Origin: Haematobia irritans
Lineage: Eukaryota; Arthropoda; Insecta; Diptera; Muscidae
Reading direction: 5' to 3'
NCBI RefSeq assembly: GCF_050003625.1
Contig: NC_134398.1
Location: forward strand, 195,679,700-195,743,699
DNA length: 64,000 bases
Numbering within the stretch: position 1 is the stretch's first letter; every line of letters begins with the position of its first letter. The notes beneath the pieces were generated by a model. The model was given only the letters and a program-made list of their open reading frames with translations, had not been told where the DNA came from and did no database searches. This document shows, piece by piece, positions 46,244 through 58,680 of the stretch. The translations under genes and the position numbers were made by a program.

Positions 46244-47926
46244 TCTATATATATAAAATTCAAATTATATTTGTTTATTTGTTTGTTTGTTTGTTTATTT
46301 GTATGTTCCGGGTTGGCGCGAAAATGGCTGAACCGATTTACTTGAAACTTTCAGAAATCGTGGGGGGCACTCATGTGCTGAAAATAGGGTACCTCATTTT
46401 TTGACATATGGTCGCGGAGAGGAACCTCCCCTTTGTCCGACTTTTTGAAAATTAGACCAAAGTTGACCGATTTGCTTGAAATTTTCATTGAAGGTTGGGG
46501 TTGGCATCTAGAGAAAGATCCGCTACTTTATATTTCGAACAAAGGGGGACCTCCCCTTTGTTCGACTTTTTTTAAAGTACAGTGAAAAAACTAAAATTCT
46601 CTAAATTATCTGAGATTTACAGAGAACATGCGGTGAGGTTATGGAATTAATATGGTGTGCCTGATGATTTCATATGTGGACGGGGAGGGGGACCTCCCCC
46701 TTGCCCTACTTTTTGAAACTTGGAATAAAATTATGCGATTTGCTTGAAATTTTCATTGAATGTTGGGGTTGGCATTTAGACAAAAATCCGCTACATTATT
46801 TTTCGATATTTGGTCGGGGAGGAGGACCACCCATTTGCCCGACTTTTTTGTTAAAGTACAGTGAAAACAAAACTAAACTCCCCCGACTGAAATTTTACGG
46901 TAAAAATGGGTGAGGTTATGAAATTTATATCAGGTTCTTAATTTTTTAATATTTGGTCGGGGAAAAATAAAAGGGCATAGGGAGACATCCGCTTCTCTTA
47001 AGTATGTTACATACATAGAAACCATTAATTAATAGTTGATACCTGATTTTGTGATATTTGGACGGCTTATAATTTGCCTTTAGGCTTTATAATTTGCTTG
47101 ACATTTTCTGGGACTTTTACAAAAGATACGCTACATCACTTTTTCACATCACATCACATGATTTTTAAATTAGTATATGATTTTCCGATATCTGGTTGGG
47201 GAAGGGGAAAATTGAAATAAACTTTTTCGATTTACTTCGATAGAATTTATAGGGACCATTGAGTAGTTGTGAAATTAATATAGGGTACGTGATAGTCCGA
47301 TATCAGATGGGAGTGGAGCGAAGGTGGTTTCCCTTTTGTCCGTTTTTTTTTTTCTTAAATTGAAAGTAGAGGGTTGTCCGTAAATTGGAACTCGGTACAT
47401 ACTTTTATTATTTTTGCACAAGCTTCTGCCATACTTCTTTTTAGTAAAGAACTTAAATTTACATGAAATTGGGAGCCAACATAGAGGATGCATCATTTTC
47501 CAACATTTTAGCAAATGTTAATGTGGTAACATTTTTTACTACTTTTGCTTTTTCCGATTTATTGGATGGGAAACAGTAATTCTTTGTATGTTATTATAAT
47601 ATAGTGCTTAATATTCAGACATGTTGAGGTGAAGGATACCTTTCCTTGACAAACCACTTAAAATTCCCAAGAAATGTAGAAGATTGTCCAACTACTTGAA
47701 TACAGAACATTATTAAAAAAATTTGGAGGAAAGGGTACACCCTCTCCCCGACATTTTTTAAGACGAACCGTTTTACATATGCAAGAAGTCCGATTTTACG
47801 AAAAAGCAAGTAGTCCGATTTGTTTGAAAGAATTCAAATCTTTTCGAATTGGTTGACTAAGTTCACGCAAAATGTTCCTACAAATACGCTTCGGAAGGCG
47901 CAGCGAAGCGGGCCGGGTTACGCTAG
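46244..47926 (+). mobile_element. Non-autonomous Helitron, copy 1
   Basis: 5' end A|TCTATATATATAAAATTC and 3' end GGGTTACGCTAG|T, that is TC...CTAG with insertion between A and T, the Helitron signature. A hairpin with a 7-bp stem (CGCTTCG/CGAAGCG, 47887-47910) lies 16 nt before the end. A (GTTT)n run is at 46270-46302. The interior is tandem sub-repeats with GGACCTCCCC; no Rep/helicase is encoded. Confidence 0.8.
47887..47910 (+). terminator. Helitron 3' hairpin
   Basis: CGCTTCG-GAAGGCGCAG-CGAAGCG, followed after 16 nt by CTAG. In Helitrons this subterminal hairpin marks the end of rolling-circle transfer. Confidence 0.75.
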
Positions 47927-47980
47927 TTTTCTATATAAATAAAATTTTGACAATTTTTTTTTGGCACGAGTGACAACCGT
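47927..47980 (+). mobile_element. Right end of a 29-bp-satellite element
   Basis: One and a half satellite units, then TTTTTGGCACGAGTGACAAC, the right terminal motif opposite to the CGGTTGCCAC left ends. Confidence 0.6.
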
Positions 47981-49510
47981 GATTACAAGTTCAAAATAAC
48001 ATCGATTGATGTTAGTCTCACCCATGTTTAACAGTTTCATGAACTAACTAATCTTTTTTGTACCTTTGTAAAAAAAATATAAATCCACTTTTCTTCAAAA
48101 CAAAAAAAAAACAAACATTTTCGTTACTTCGTTTGCTAAAGCCCTTCTAGTGGATACTGTCAAATATACGTGAATAATAGTGGCAGTATGCAAAAGTATA
48201 AAAAGTAGTTATTGCTTGCTTTATTTCCGCATCCTTGTTCAGCGACTAAGGCTAAAGGAGAAAACACACACACACCAGCACATGAGTGTGTGAGTGATTG
48301 TCATGTTGATTTATAACGACAGACACATGACGTGTTTTGTGGTGGGTAGGTGTTTGTAAAGAGTGCTGGTTGTTCTTTTGTATGCTCACCCACTGTTATC
48401 ATTGATTACTTTAAAACTTTTCATTTCTAAAATGCAAGGCAGCCCAGCCAAAAGCAGGCAGGCTAACAGGCAAGTGAGCAAACAGAAACACACAAACAAA
48501 AGGAGAAAAAATAAACGTGTGCCAAAAACTCACGTCGTGCAAGAACTTTGTTTATTTATAGCGGTTATATTTTGGTTAAATGACTTCTCTTTGTCTGTTT
48601 CAAATGATGGACTATAGTTTACCACTCTGTATGTCTGTCTGGCTGTCCTACCATCTAACTGTCTGTCAGTTTGTGGTTCAAAAATAACAACAACAAAAAC
48701 AAAAACATATCCTTTTAGTAAATCCTTATTTCATCTATACAAATAACGCAGTATACTTTTGCATTTCTCAATTCCATGTTGAAAGTGTATTGCCGTATAT
48801 TTCCATTGAATTTTATTTGTGGTTTCTAATCGAAAAGGTAATTTTTGGCAATTTTTCTTTTAAGTGGCTCATAGGTGGTCTTACTCATAGCGAAGGATAT
48901 ATGCCCATATGGGGGTTACGAGGGTGTGTTGGATGACTTTAGAGATTATTTTGAAGTTTTCTTTTGTTGGAAAAATTTATATATGTGTATTTCCTCTCCC
49001 ACCCCCTGCTTAGGTGAGTTGATAACGAAAGTGGAAAATAGATTGTGTAAACATTTAAGAAAAAATTCAAATAACACCAAGCATTTTCTATCGAATATCT
49101 GAAACGTATGTGGTTTTTATTCCGGTTCACATTTATTTAAACAAATTGACAGCTGCCATCTTTGTGGTTTGATAATAAGGTTACCACTTCGATTTCATGC
49201 ATTGGTGTCTAATGTCAGAGCATTAAAGCGATTTGAGTGTCCTTTATTTGTTGTAGCCAATAAAAGGATATATTTAGGTTCGATTGGGTTTTATCTGATT
49301 AATGGGTTTGTTAACATTTAGTTTTGTGATTAGTTCGCTAAAACTTTGAACATTTGTACAGATGTGTCGATTATTTACAACTTCAGACACATCACTATTA
49401 TCCAAAACAAATATGAGAGAGAAAAAATCTAGACAATTTATATAATTTATGAGATCTTTCAAGTCATGTGAAAAAAATTTAAAAATTAAGTAGGTGGATT
49501 ATTGTACCCG
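47981..49510. other. Unique sequence, no gene seen
   Basis: Less repetitive. A short (AC)n run lies at about 48265-48276. Small open frames (48363-48617, 48875-49102) have no recognisable domain. Confidence 0.4.
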
Positions 49511-49859
49511 TTAGGTTAGGTTAGGTTATGTGGCATCCCGATGTATCAGGCTCACTTAGACTATTCAGTCCATTGTGATACCACAGTGGTGAACCTCTCT
49601 CTTATCACTGAGTGCTGCCCGATTCCATGTTAAGCTCAATGACAAGGGACCTCCTTTTTATAGCCGAGTCCGAACGGCATTCCACATTGCAGTGAAACCA
49701 CTTAGAGAGCTTTGTAACCCTCAGAAATGTCACCAGCATTACTGAGATGGGATAATCCACCGCTGAAAAACTTTTTGGTGTTCGATCGAAGCAGGAATCG
49801 AACCCACGACCTTGTGTATGCAAGGCGGGCATGCTAACCATTGCACCACGGTGGCTCCC
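49511..49859 (-). mobile_element. tRNA-derived SINE, copy 3
   Basis: Same structure as the copies at 30720 and 34624: A and B boxes on the minus strand near 49795-49850, shared LINE-like 3' end, and TTAGG units at 49511-49528 on the plus strand. CGTTA on both sides may be the target duplication. Confidence 0.85.
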
Positions 49860-50585
49860 GTTAAAATATACCTTCCTCAAATCCTCAAACCAGAGTTGGT
49901 CTATAGTACATGATGTCGGAATATGGTCTCGAACTATCATTTAAAAATTGACCCATATCGACCCATAATTACATATATATAAAACCATATAAACCGATCC
50001 TCAGATATGACTTCCGGAGCCTCCAGGAAGAGCAAATTTCATCCGATCCGTTCGTAATTTGTAATGTAATGTCAGCGTATTCCTTCTAAGAAACATCCAA
50101 AACAAATTGGTCCATGTCGGTTCATAATTATATACAGACTCTTGGCATGTATAGATATTTGATCTGTCTTTTTATACGAGGATTGCCTTTTACATTTCGG
50201 GATTAGAGAACAAAAGTAATTGTAAACCATCGAAAATGATTTTATTGTTATTGATTTTATTGGGGATTGTTTTATAAGGACTCTGATCCTGAATGTGGTC
50301 CATTAGAGCTACATAAAAGAAGCTACTTGTGCCAAGTTTCAAGTCTAACTCTTAGGTTAGGTATAGTTGCCGCCCGCACACTAGGACTATTCAGTTCATT
50401 GTGATACCACAATGGTGAACATTCCTCTTATCACTGAGTCCAGCCCGATTCTGTGTTAAGCTCAATGACAAGGGACCTCCTTTATATTTAAAAAAAAAAA
50501 TATTTACATGATATTAAAGATTACGCAAACTAAATTTTAAGATGCGCAACATAAAAAATATTAAGGACAAATTTATTTAAAACAA
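49860..50585. other. Decayed family A fragment and a SINE 3' fragment
   Basis: 49905-50160 resembles about one and a half family A units (CCATATAAACCGATCCTCAG, ATTTCATCCGATCCG). 50330-50350 carries CTTGTGCCAAGTTTCAAGTC from the family A head region. 50352-50487 is the 3' part of a SINE on the minus strand, lacking the tRNA part. Confidence 0.55.
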
Positions 50586-51146
50586 TGAAATTTTGTCAAA
50601 ACTTCATTATTATAGGAAATCTTGTCAAAATTTAATTTCTATAGAAAATTTTGCCAAAATTTAATTTCTATAGGAAATTTTGTCCAAATTTCACTTCTAT
50701 AGAAAAATTTGGCAAAATTTAATTTCTATAGGATATTTTGCCAAAATTTCATTTCTATAGGAAATTTAATCAAAATTTTATTCCTTTATCAAATTTTGTC
50801 AAAATTTTATTTCTACATTTATTTCTAAATTTTGGCAAAATTTCATTTCTATAGAAATATTCTTAAAAGTTCATTTCTATAGGAAATTTTGTCAAAATTT
50901 CATTTCTATGGGACATTTAATCCAAATTTCATTTCCATGGAAAATTTTCTTAAAAATTCATTTCTATAGAAAATTTTGTCAAAATCTCATTTTATAGGAA
51001 ATTTTGTCAAAATTTCATTTCTTTCGGAAATGTTCTCAACATTTCATTTCTATAGGAAATTTTGTCAAAATTTCATCTCTATTGCAAATTTTGCCAAAAT
51101 TTCATTTCTATAGGAAATTTTGCCAAAATTTCATTTGTATAGGAAA
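50586..51146 (-). repeat. 29-bp satellite array, T-form
   Basis: Units read AAATTTCATTTCTATAGG on the plus strand, the reverse complement of the A-form with a GGAAA variant specific to this locus. Confidence 0.93.
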
Positions 51147-53109
51147 CTAGCGTAACCCGGCACGCTTCGCTGCGCCTTCCGAAGCGTATTTGGAGGAATA
51201 TTTTGCGTTAACTTAGTCAACTATATCCTTCGTGCTGAAAACAAATTCGAAAGGATTTGAATTCTTTTAAACAAATCGGACTACTTGATTTTTCGTTTAT
51301 AGGTACAAATACGGCGGGAGTGGGTGTACCCTTTCCTCCTAATTTGTTTAATAATGTTCTGTATTCAAGTAGGTGGACAATCTTCTATATTTCTTGTGAA
51401 TTTTAAGTGTGGTTTGTCAAGGAAAGGTAACCTTCTCTTGAACATAACTGAACATTAAGCACTATATTATAATAACATACAAAGAATTACAGTTGCCCAT
51501 CCAATAAATCGGAATAAGCAAAAATAGTAAAAAATTTTGCCACATTAACATTTGCTAAAATGTTGGAAAATGATGCACCCTCTACGTTGGCTGCCAATTT
51601 CATGTAAATGTAAGTTCTTTACTAAAAAGAAGTCTGGCAGAAGCCTGTGCAAAAATCTTAAAATTATGTACCGAGCTCCCATTTACGGACAACCCTCTAC
51701 TTTGAAATTAAGAAAAAAAAAAACGGACAAAAGGGAACCCTCCCCCCAACTTCGCTCCACTCCGACCTGATATCGGACTATCACGTACCCTATATTAATT
51801 TCGCAACTACTCAATGGTCCCTATAAATTCTATCGAAGTAAATCGACAAAGTTTATTTCAATTTTCCCCTTCCCCAACCAGATATCGAAAAATCATATAC
51901 TAATTTAATGAAAAAATCATATACTAATTTAATCACCTCCTCTCACGTTCCCTGTAAATTTCAAGTAGATCGGCGATGTTTAAATTTTGCTCTATTGTTT
52001 TAAAGGGACGTCACTTTCCCCGATACAATATCTACAAACACCGTAGTGAATAGCACCCCTAACCTTCCCTGAAAATTCTTGAAACTGTCCTTCAAGTGTG
52101 GGGCAAGGAAGGTTGCCTCTTCGTTCATAACCTTCCCCCACTGCCTATGTAAATTTCAAGAAAACTTAAGAATTGTTGTTTTTTTTTGCAGTTTTAGAGG
52201 AGGACCTCCTCCCCGACTAAATATCGAAAAGTGATGTAGCGTATCTTTTGTAAACGTCCCAGAAAATGTCAAGCAAATTGTAAGCCTAAAGGGGAGAGGC
52301 CGTCCAAATATCACTAAATCAGGTATCAACTATTAATATCGTAACATCTCCCCAGTCCTCTGTAAATTTCAAGTAACTCGGTAAAAGTTTAATTGTTTCT
52401 CTGTATGTACTTAAATCAGGAACCTGATATAAATTTCATAACCTCACCCATTTTTCCGTAAAATTTTAGTCGGGGGAGTTTAGTTTTGTTTTCACTGTAC
52501 TTTAAAAAAAGTCGGGCAACGGGGTGGTCCCCCTCCCCGACCAAATATCGAAAAATAATGTAGCGGATTTTTGTCTAGATGCCAACCCCAACATTCAATG
52601 AAAATTTCAAGCAAATCGCATAATTTTGTTCCAAGTTTAAACAAGTAGGGCAAGGGGGAGGTCCCCCTCCCCGTCCACATATGAAACCATCAGGTACCCC
52701 ATATTTATTCCATAACCTCACCACATGTTCTCTGTAAATCTCAGATAATTTAGAGAATTTTAGTTTTTTCACTGTACTTTAAAAAAAGTCGAACAAAGGG
52801 GAGGTCCCCCTCCGCCACAAAATATCGAAATATAAAGTACCGGATATTTGTCTAGATACCAAACCCAACCTTCAATGACAATTTCAAGCAAATCGGTCAA
52901 CTTTGGTCCAATTTTCAAAAAGTCCGACAAAGGGGAGGTCCCCCTTCTCGACCAGGTGTCAAAAAATGAGGTACCCTATTTTCACCACATGAACGCCCCC
53001 TACGATCTCTGAAAGTTTCAAGTAAATCGGTTCAGCCGTTTCGGAGCCAACTCGGAACATACAAACAAACAAATACACAAACATAGATTGAATTTTATAT
53101 ATATATAGA
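51147..53109 (-). mobile_element. Non-autonomous Helitron, copy 2
   Basis: Reverse orientation: CTAGCGTAACCCGG at the left edge is the CTAG 3' end, with the hairpin CGCTTCG/CGAAGCG just inside, and TATATATATAGA at the right is the TC 5' end. The interior matches copy 1, with extra sub-repeats. The 5' boundary is less sure because TCTATCTTC repeats there. Confidence 0.75.
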
Positions 53110-56100
53110 AGATAGATTTACTCAAAATTTTATTTCTTTAGGAAATTTTGTCAAAATTTTATTTCTTAAGGAAATTTTGTTAAAATTTCATTACTGTAGA
53201 AAATTTTGGCAAAATTCCATTTCTATAGGAAATTTTGCAAAATTTCATTTCTATAGAAATATTCTCAAAAGTTCATTTCTATAAGAAATTTTGTCAAAAT
53301 TTCATTTCTATGGGACATTTAGTCAAAATTTCATTTCTATGGAAAATTTTCTTAAAAATTCCTTTCTATAGAAAATTTTGTCAAAATTTCATTTTATAGG
53401 AAAATTTTGTCAAAATTTCATTTCTATAGGAAATGTTCTCAAAATTGCATTTCTATTGGAAATTTTGGCAAATTTCATTTCACTTCATTTATTTATTTAC
53501 CTTCATAATCCAGAAGCCTCATTCGGCCAAATTGTTTACATAGCATACAAAACATGAGACTTACAAATATCCTAATTTCTTTTAAAATATAATTCAAATT
53601 CTATTTATTTATTTTCTATTTTCAAATTTCATTTCTATAGGAAATTTTGCCACAATTTCATTTCTATAGGAAATTTTGTAAAAATTTTATTTCTTTAGGA
53701 AATTTTGTCAAAATTTTATTTCTATGGAAAATTTTCTTAAAAAATCATTTCTATAGAAAATTTTCTTAAAAATTCATTTCTATAGGAAATTTTGTCACAA
53801 TTTCACTTCTATAGAAAATTTTGTCAAAATTTCATTTCTACAGGAAATGTTCTCAAAATTTCATTTCTATAGGAAATGTTCTCAAAATTTCATTTCTATA
53901 GGAAATTTTGTCAAAATTTCATTTCTATGGGACATTTAGTCAAAATTTCATTTTTATGGAAATTTTCTTAAAAATTCATTTCTATAGAAAATTTTGTCAA
54001 AATTTTATTTCTTTAGGAAATTTTGTCAAAATTTCATTCTCTATAGGAAATGTTCTCAAAATTGCATTTCTATTGGAAATTTTGCCAAACTTTCATTTCT
54101 ATAGGAAATTTTGCCAAAATTTCATTTCTATAGGAAATTTTGTAAAAATTTTACTTCTTTAGGAAATTTTGTCAAAATTTTATTTCTATGGGACATTTAG
54201 TCAAAATTTCACTTCTATGGAAAATTTTCTTAAAAATGCATTTCTATAGAAAATTTTGTTAAAATTTCATTCTATAGGAAATTTTGTCAAAATTTCATTT
54301 CTATAGGAAGTGTTCTCAAAATTTCATTTCTATAGGAAATGTTCTCAAAATTTCATTTCTATAGAAAATGTTAGCAAAATTTCATTTCTATAGAAATATT
54401 CTCAAAAGTTCATTTCTATAGGAAATTTTGTCAAAATTGCATTTCTATTGGAAATTTTGGCAAAATTTCATTTCTATAGGAAATTTTGTAAAAATTTTAT
54501 TTCTTTAGGAAATTTTGTCAAAATATTCTTTCTGTGGGACATTTAGTCAAAATTTCATTTCTATGGAAAATTTTCTTAAAAATTCATTTCTATAGAAAAT
54601 GTTTTCAAAATGTTATTTCTATAGAAAATTTTGTCAAAATTTTATTTCTATAAGTAATTTTGTCAAAAGTTCATTCTATAGGAAATTTTGTCAAAATTTC
54701 ATTCTATAGATAGTTTTCTCAAAATTTAATTTCTATAGGAAATTTTGTCAAAATTTCATTTCTAAAGGAAATTTTGTCATTTCAATAAGAAATTTTGTCA
54801 AATTTTTATTTCTATAGGAAATTTTGTCACAATTTAATTTCTATAGGAAATTATGTCAAAATTTCACTTCTATAGAAAATTTTGGCAAAATTTCATTTCT
54901 ATAGGAAATTTTGCCAAAATTTCAATTCCATAGAAAATTTTCTTAAAAATTCATTTCAATAGAAAATTTTGTCAAAATTTCATTCTATAGGAAATTTTGT
55001 CAAAATTTTATTTCTTTAGCAAATTTTGTCAAAATTTTATTACTGTAGAAAATTTTGGCAAAATTTCATTTCTATAGAAATATTCTCAAAAGTTCATTTC
55101 TATAGGAAATTTTGTCAAAATTTCATTTCTATGGGTCATTTAGTCAAAATTTCATATCTATGAAAAATTTTCTTAAAATTTCATTTCTATAGAAAATTTT
55201 GTCAAAATTTCATTTCTATGGGAAATGTTCTCAAAATTGCATTTCTATTGGAAATTTTGCCAAAATTTCATTTCTATAGGAAATTTTGCCAAAATTTCAT
55301 TTCTATAGGAATTTTTTCTAAATTTTCATGTCTATAGGAAATTTTGTAAAAATTTTATTTCTTTAGGAAATTTTGTCAAAATTTTATTTCTATGGGACAT
55401 TTAGTCAAAATTTCATTTCTATGGGACATTTAGTCAAAATTTCATTTCTATGGAAAATTTTCTTAAAAATTCATTTCTATAGAAAATTTTGTCAAAATTT
55501 CATTTCTATAGGAAATGTTCTCAAAATTTCATTTCTATAGGAAATGTTCTCAAAATTTCATTTCTATAGAAAATGTTAGCAAAATTTCATTTCTATAGAA
55601 ATATTCTCAAAATTTCATGTCTATAGGAAATTTTGTGAAAATTTCATTTCTATGGGACATTTAATCAAAATTTCATTTCTCTGGAAATTTTTCTTAAAAA
55701 TTCATTTCTATAGCAAATTTTCTCAAAATTTCATTCTATAGAACATTTTTTCAACATTTTATTTCTATAGGAAATGTTCTCAAAATTTCATTTCTATAAG
55801 AAATTTTGCCAAAATTTCATTTCTATAGAAAACATTAAGGAAATATTTCTTTTAAATTTAAATTTTTTTTCAAAATTTCATTCTATAGAAAATTTTTTCA
55901 AAATTTCATTTCTATAGAAAATTTTCTCAAAATTTTATTTCTATAGAAAATTTTGTCAAAACTTTATTTCTGTAGAAAATTTCGTCAAAAATTCATTTCT
56001 GTAGAAAATTTTGTCAAAATTTTATTTCTATAAGTAATTTTGTCAAAATTTTATTTCTATAAGAAATTTTGTCAAAATTTTATTTCTATAGGAATTTTTG

Positions 56101-56870
56101 GTAAAATTTCATTTCTATAGAAATCTTCTCAAAATTTAATTTCTATAGGAAATTTTGTCAAAATTTCATTTCTATAGAAAATTTTTTCAAAATTTCACTT
56201 TTTATAGAAAATTTTTTCAAAAATTAATTTCTATAGGAAATTTTGTCATTTCAATAAGATATTTTGTCAAAATTTTATTGTCAATTTTTCAAATTTTTGG
56301 AAAAATTTCATTTCTATAAGAAATTTTGCCAAACTTTCATTTCTATAGGAAATTTACTCAAAATTTTATTTCTTTAGGAAATTTTGTCAAAATTTTATTT
56401 CTATAGAAAATTTTGGCAAAATTTAATTTCTATAATAAATTTTCTCACAAATGCATTTTTTTAGAAAGTTTTTTTCAAAATTTCATTCTATAAAAAATCT
56501 TCTCAAAATTTCATTTTTATAAAAAAAATTTTTGTCTAAATTTCATTTATACAGAGTATTTTGCCAAAAGTTCATTCTATAGGAAATTTTGACAAAATTT
56601 CATTTTATAGAAAAATTTCTCAAAATTTTATTTGTATAGAAAATTTTGTCAAAATTTTATTTCTATAGGGAATTTTTTCAAAATTTCATTTAGATAGAAA
56701 ATTTTGTCAAAATTTCATTTCTATAGAAATGTTCTCAAAATTTTATTCAATAAGAAATGTTCTCAAAATTTCATTTCAATAGGAAATGTTCTCAAAATGT
56801 CATTTATATAGGAAATTTTGCCTAAATTTCATTTCTATAGGAAATTTTGCCACAATTTCTTTTCTACAAT
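53110..56870 (-). repeat. 29-bp satellite array, T-form, with higher-order pattern
   Basis: A compound of CTATGGGACATTTAGTC, CTATGGAAAATTTTCTTAAA and ordinary units recurs near 53310, 53927, 54188, 54535, 55133, 55390 and 55650. A small insertion is at 53481-53622. Confidence 0.92.
53481..53622 (-). mobile_element. Probable 3' end of a truncated LINE
   Basis: Read on the minus strand it ends GGCTTCTGGATTATGAAGG followed by TAAATAAATAAAT, as LINE 3' ends do. CAAATTTCATTTC flanks both sides (about 53469 and 53623), compatible with a target duplication, although the satellite itself contains that word. Confidence 0.45.
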
Positions 56871-58680
56871 GACGTAGAAACTGAATGAGGATGTGCAATT
56901 TAGAAAATATTTAGGAAAAGTCGTCCTTATTTTTTGTACACTAATGTCATCCTTCGTCATTTTGAGTACGGAAGCGCAATATAAATTCACTACGACCTAT
57001 AATATAAAATTTTATGCGGACTGAAACCAATATTTCGATGTATTACAAGCGAAAAATTTATCAATTAAAGCGTCTTACTTGAGTTTGACTTCCTTTCAGA
57101 AAAATATACATCTGTGGCAGACTTCTAATCGATTGATTTATTGTGGAAGATTTTTCTGGGTCGTACCAAGATTATTAGGTGTCATAAGTGAAATTGCTTA
57201 TTTATTATCGTCATGTGGAGGCTTAAAAAAGGCGAGAGTATATCTGGTATAACTTATATTTCTTGAGAATCCTTATTATCAGATGGTATAGAATCAAATT
57301 CATATTCCCAATAATAACAATTTATAAAACATTGACAGCTGCCCTTTTTCTTAGTTTAACTTAAAAAATTGCCAATTAAATAATTTAATGACTCATAAAT
57401 ATTTTGCTCATAAAATGCCACCTACGAATATATTTGCGTGTGTGATAAGGAAAAAAAGTTATCAAAAGAGAAACTATATAGTAAATTCATATACCAACAA
57501 AATGTCATGGCAATTTCCTTCCTTTGTTTGTTAAAACATATATCCTTGCGTGAATACCATAGTTCAAACTTGGCCCTTCATTATTTCAATTTGATAAAGC
57601 TTTCTGCCCTTTTTTGTAACGAAACAAAAACCCATACATCCACACACACACACAATATTCATAAAGTTTTTTTTTTGTTTTTTAGTTTGGTCCTGGCAAT
57701 TTTATAAATATGTTTTTATTATTATGAAGACTAATTATTTTTGTTTTTATAGTTTCATTCAATTAATTTTTATAAATTAATTAATTCCCTCAATAATGAG
57801 CAGTTGCATGAACCCACTCTCCCATTTACACACTAAACGGTCAATGCTCTTTTCCGCTTACAATTTTTTTATGGACCTTTCTGTCATAACGACGGGTATT
57901 TTTTTCCTGTTTTCCGCCTTTGACCACTTTTCTGTTTTCTGCTCTGATGCCATAAAACGCTGAACTTTAACCAGGGATATATCTGGTGGCCTTTTGCATT
58001 ATAAAATGCTGTAGACAAAAACACTTTTTTTCGCCTTTGAAATGAATTGTGTTGCACCCTAAAGGGACAGACGGATCATGTTAATGCCGTTGTTGTTGTT
58101 GTTGGATGGACGCCTGGTGTTGGTGTCGGCGGCGTTAAATGAAACACTATAGTCGGCTGCCGTCCGTCTGTCAGTCCGTTCAATCATCCATCCACGCACC
58201 ATGCCACTGCAGCAACTTTGAGAAATAAAATCCAACAGAACAAAAAACAATTTTTTTCACATTCAATATTTAATTGCGAGACATATGCGAAGTTTAGTTT
58301 GGTTTTTAGTATGCGCGCTGTTCATTTGTCACAGTTGGGGCGTTCCTTTTCGTCCATTGCATTCTGGTGTTCTGAGTTGTCCAGAGTTGAAGGCAAAAAA
58401 AAACTCACACACAACCATTAAAGCATGGTTATGGAGTGGATAGGGCATTTCGCGTGTTAAGTTTAATAAAAATTGAAACTGAAAATGAAAGTGATACATA
58501 TATGCTACGTTTGTTGTTTTTTATATTTTATTTTTATAGCAAATCATTAAAAATCGTCCAGTCATTAGTTGATGACGAATTGAGAGGACTCTAAGGGACT
58601 TGGGATCGTTTGTCTTCAATATCTAAAGGAATTCGAATGCGATTTAAATCCCCATTACTCTGCTTACTGTTGGTCAAATT
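56871..58680. other. Unique sequence, no gene confirmed
   Basis: A short (CA)n run at about 57642 and (GTT)n at about 58088. The stretch 57830-58450 is less AT-rich, but no exon structure or domain is recognised. Confidence 0.4.

Noticed and set aside
57438..58421. Host gene candidates in the less AT-rich block
   Set aside because: Small frames without domains; Asn and Gln runs come from trinucleotide repeats; no consistent splice-site pairs found.
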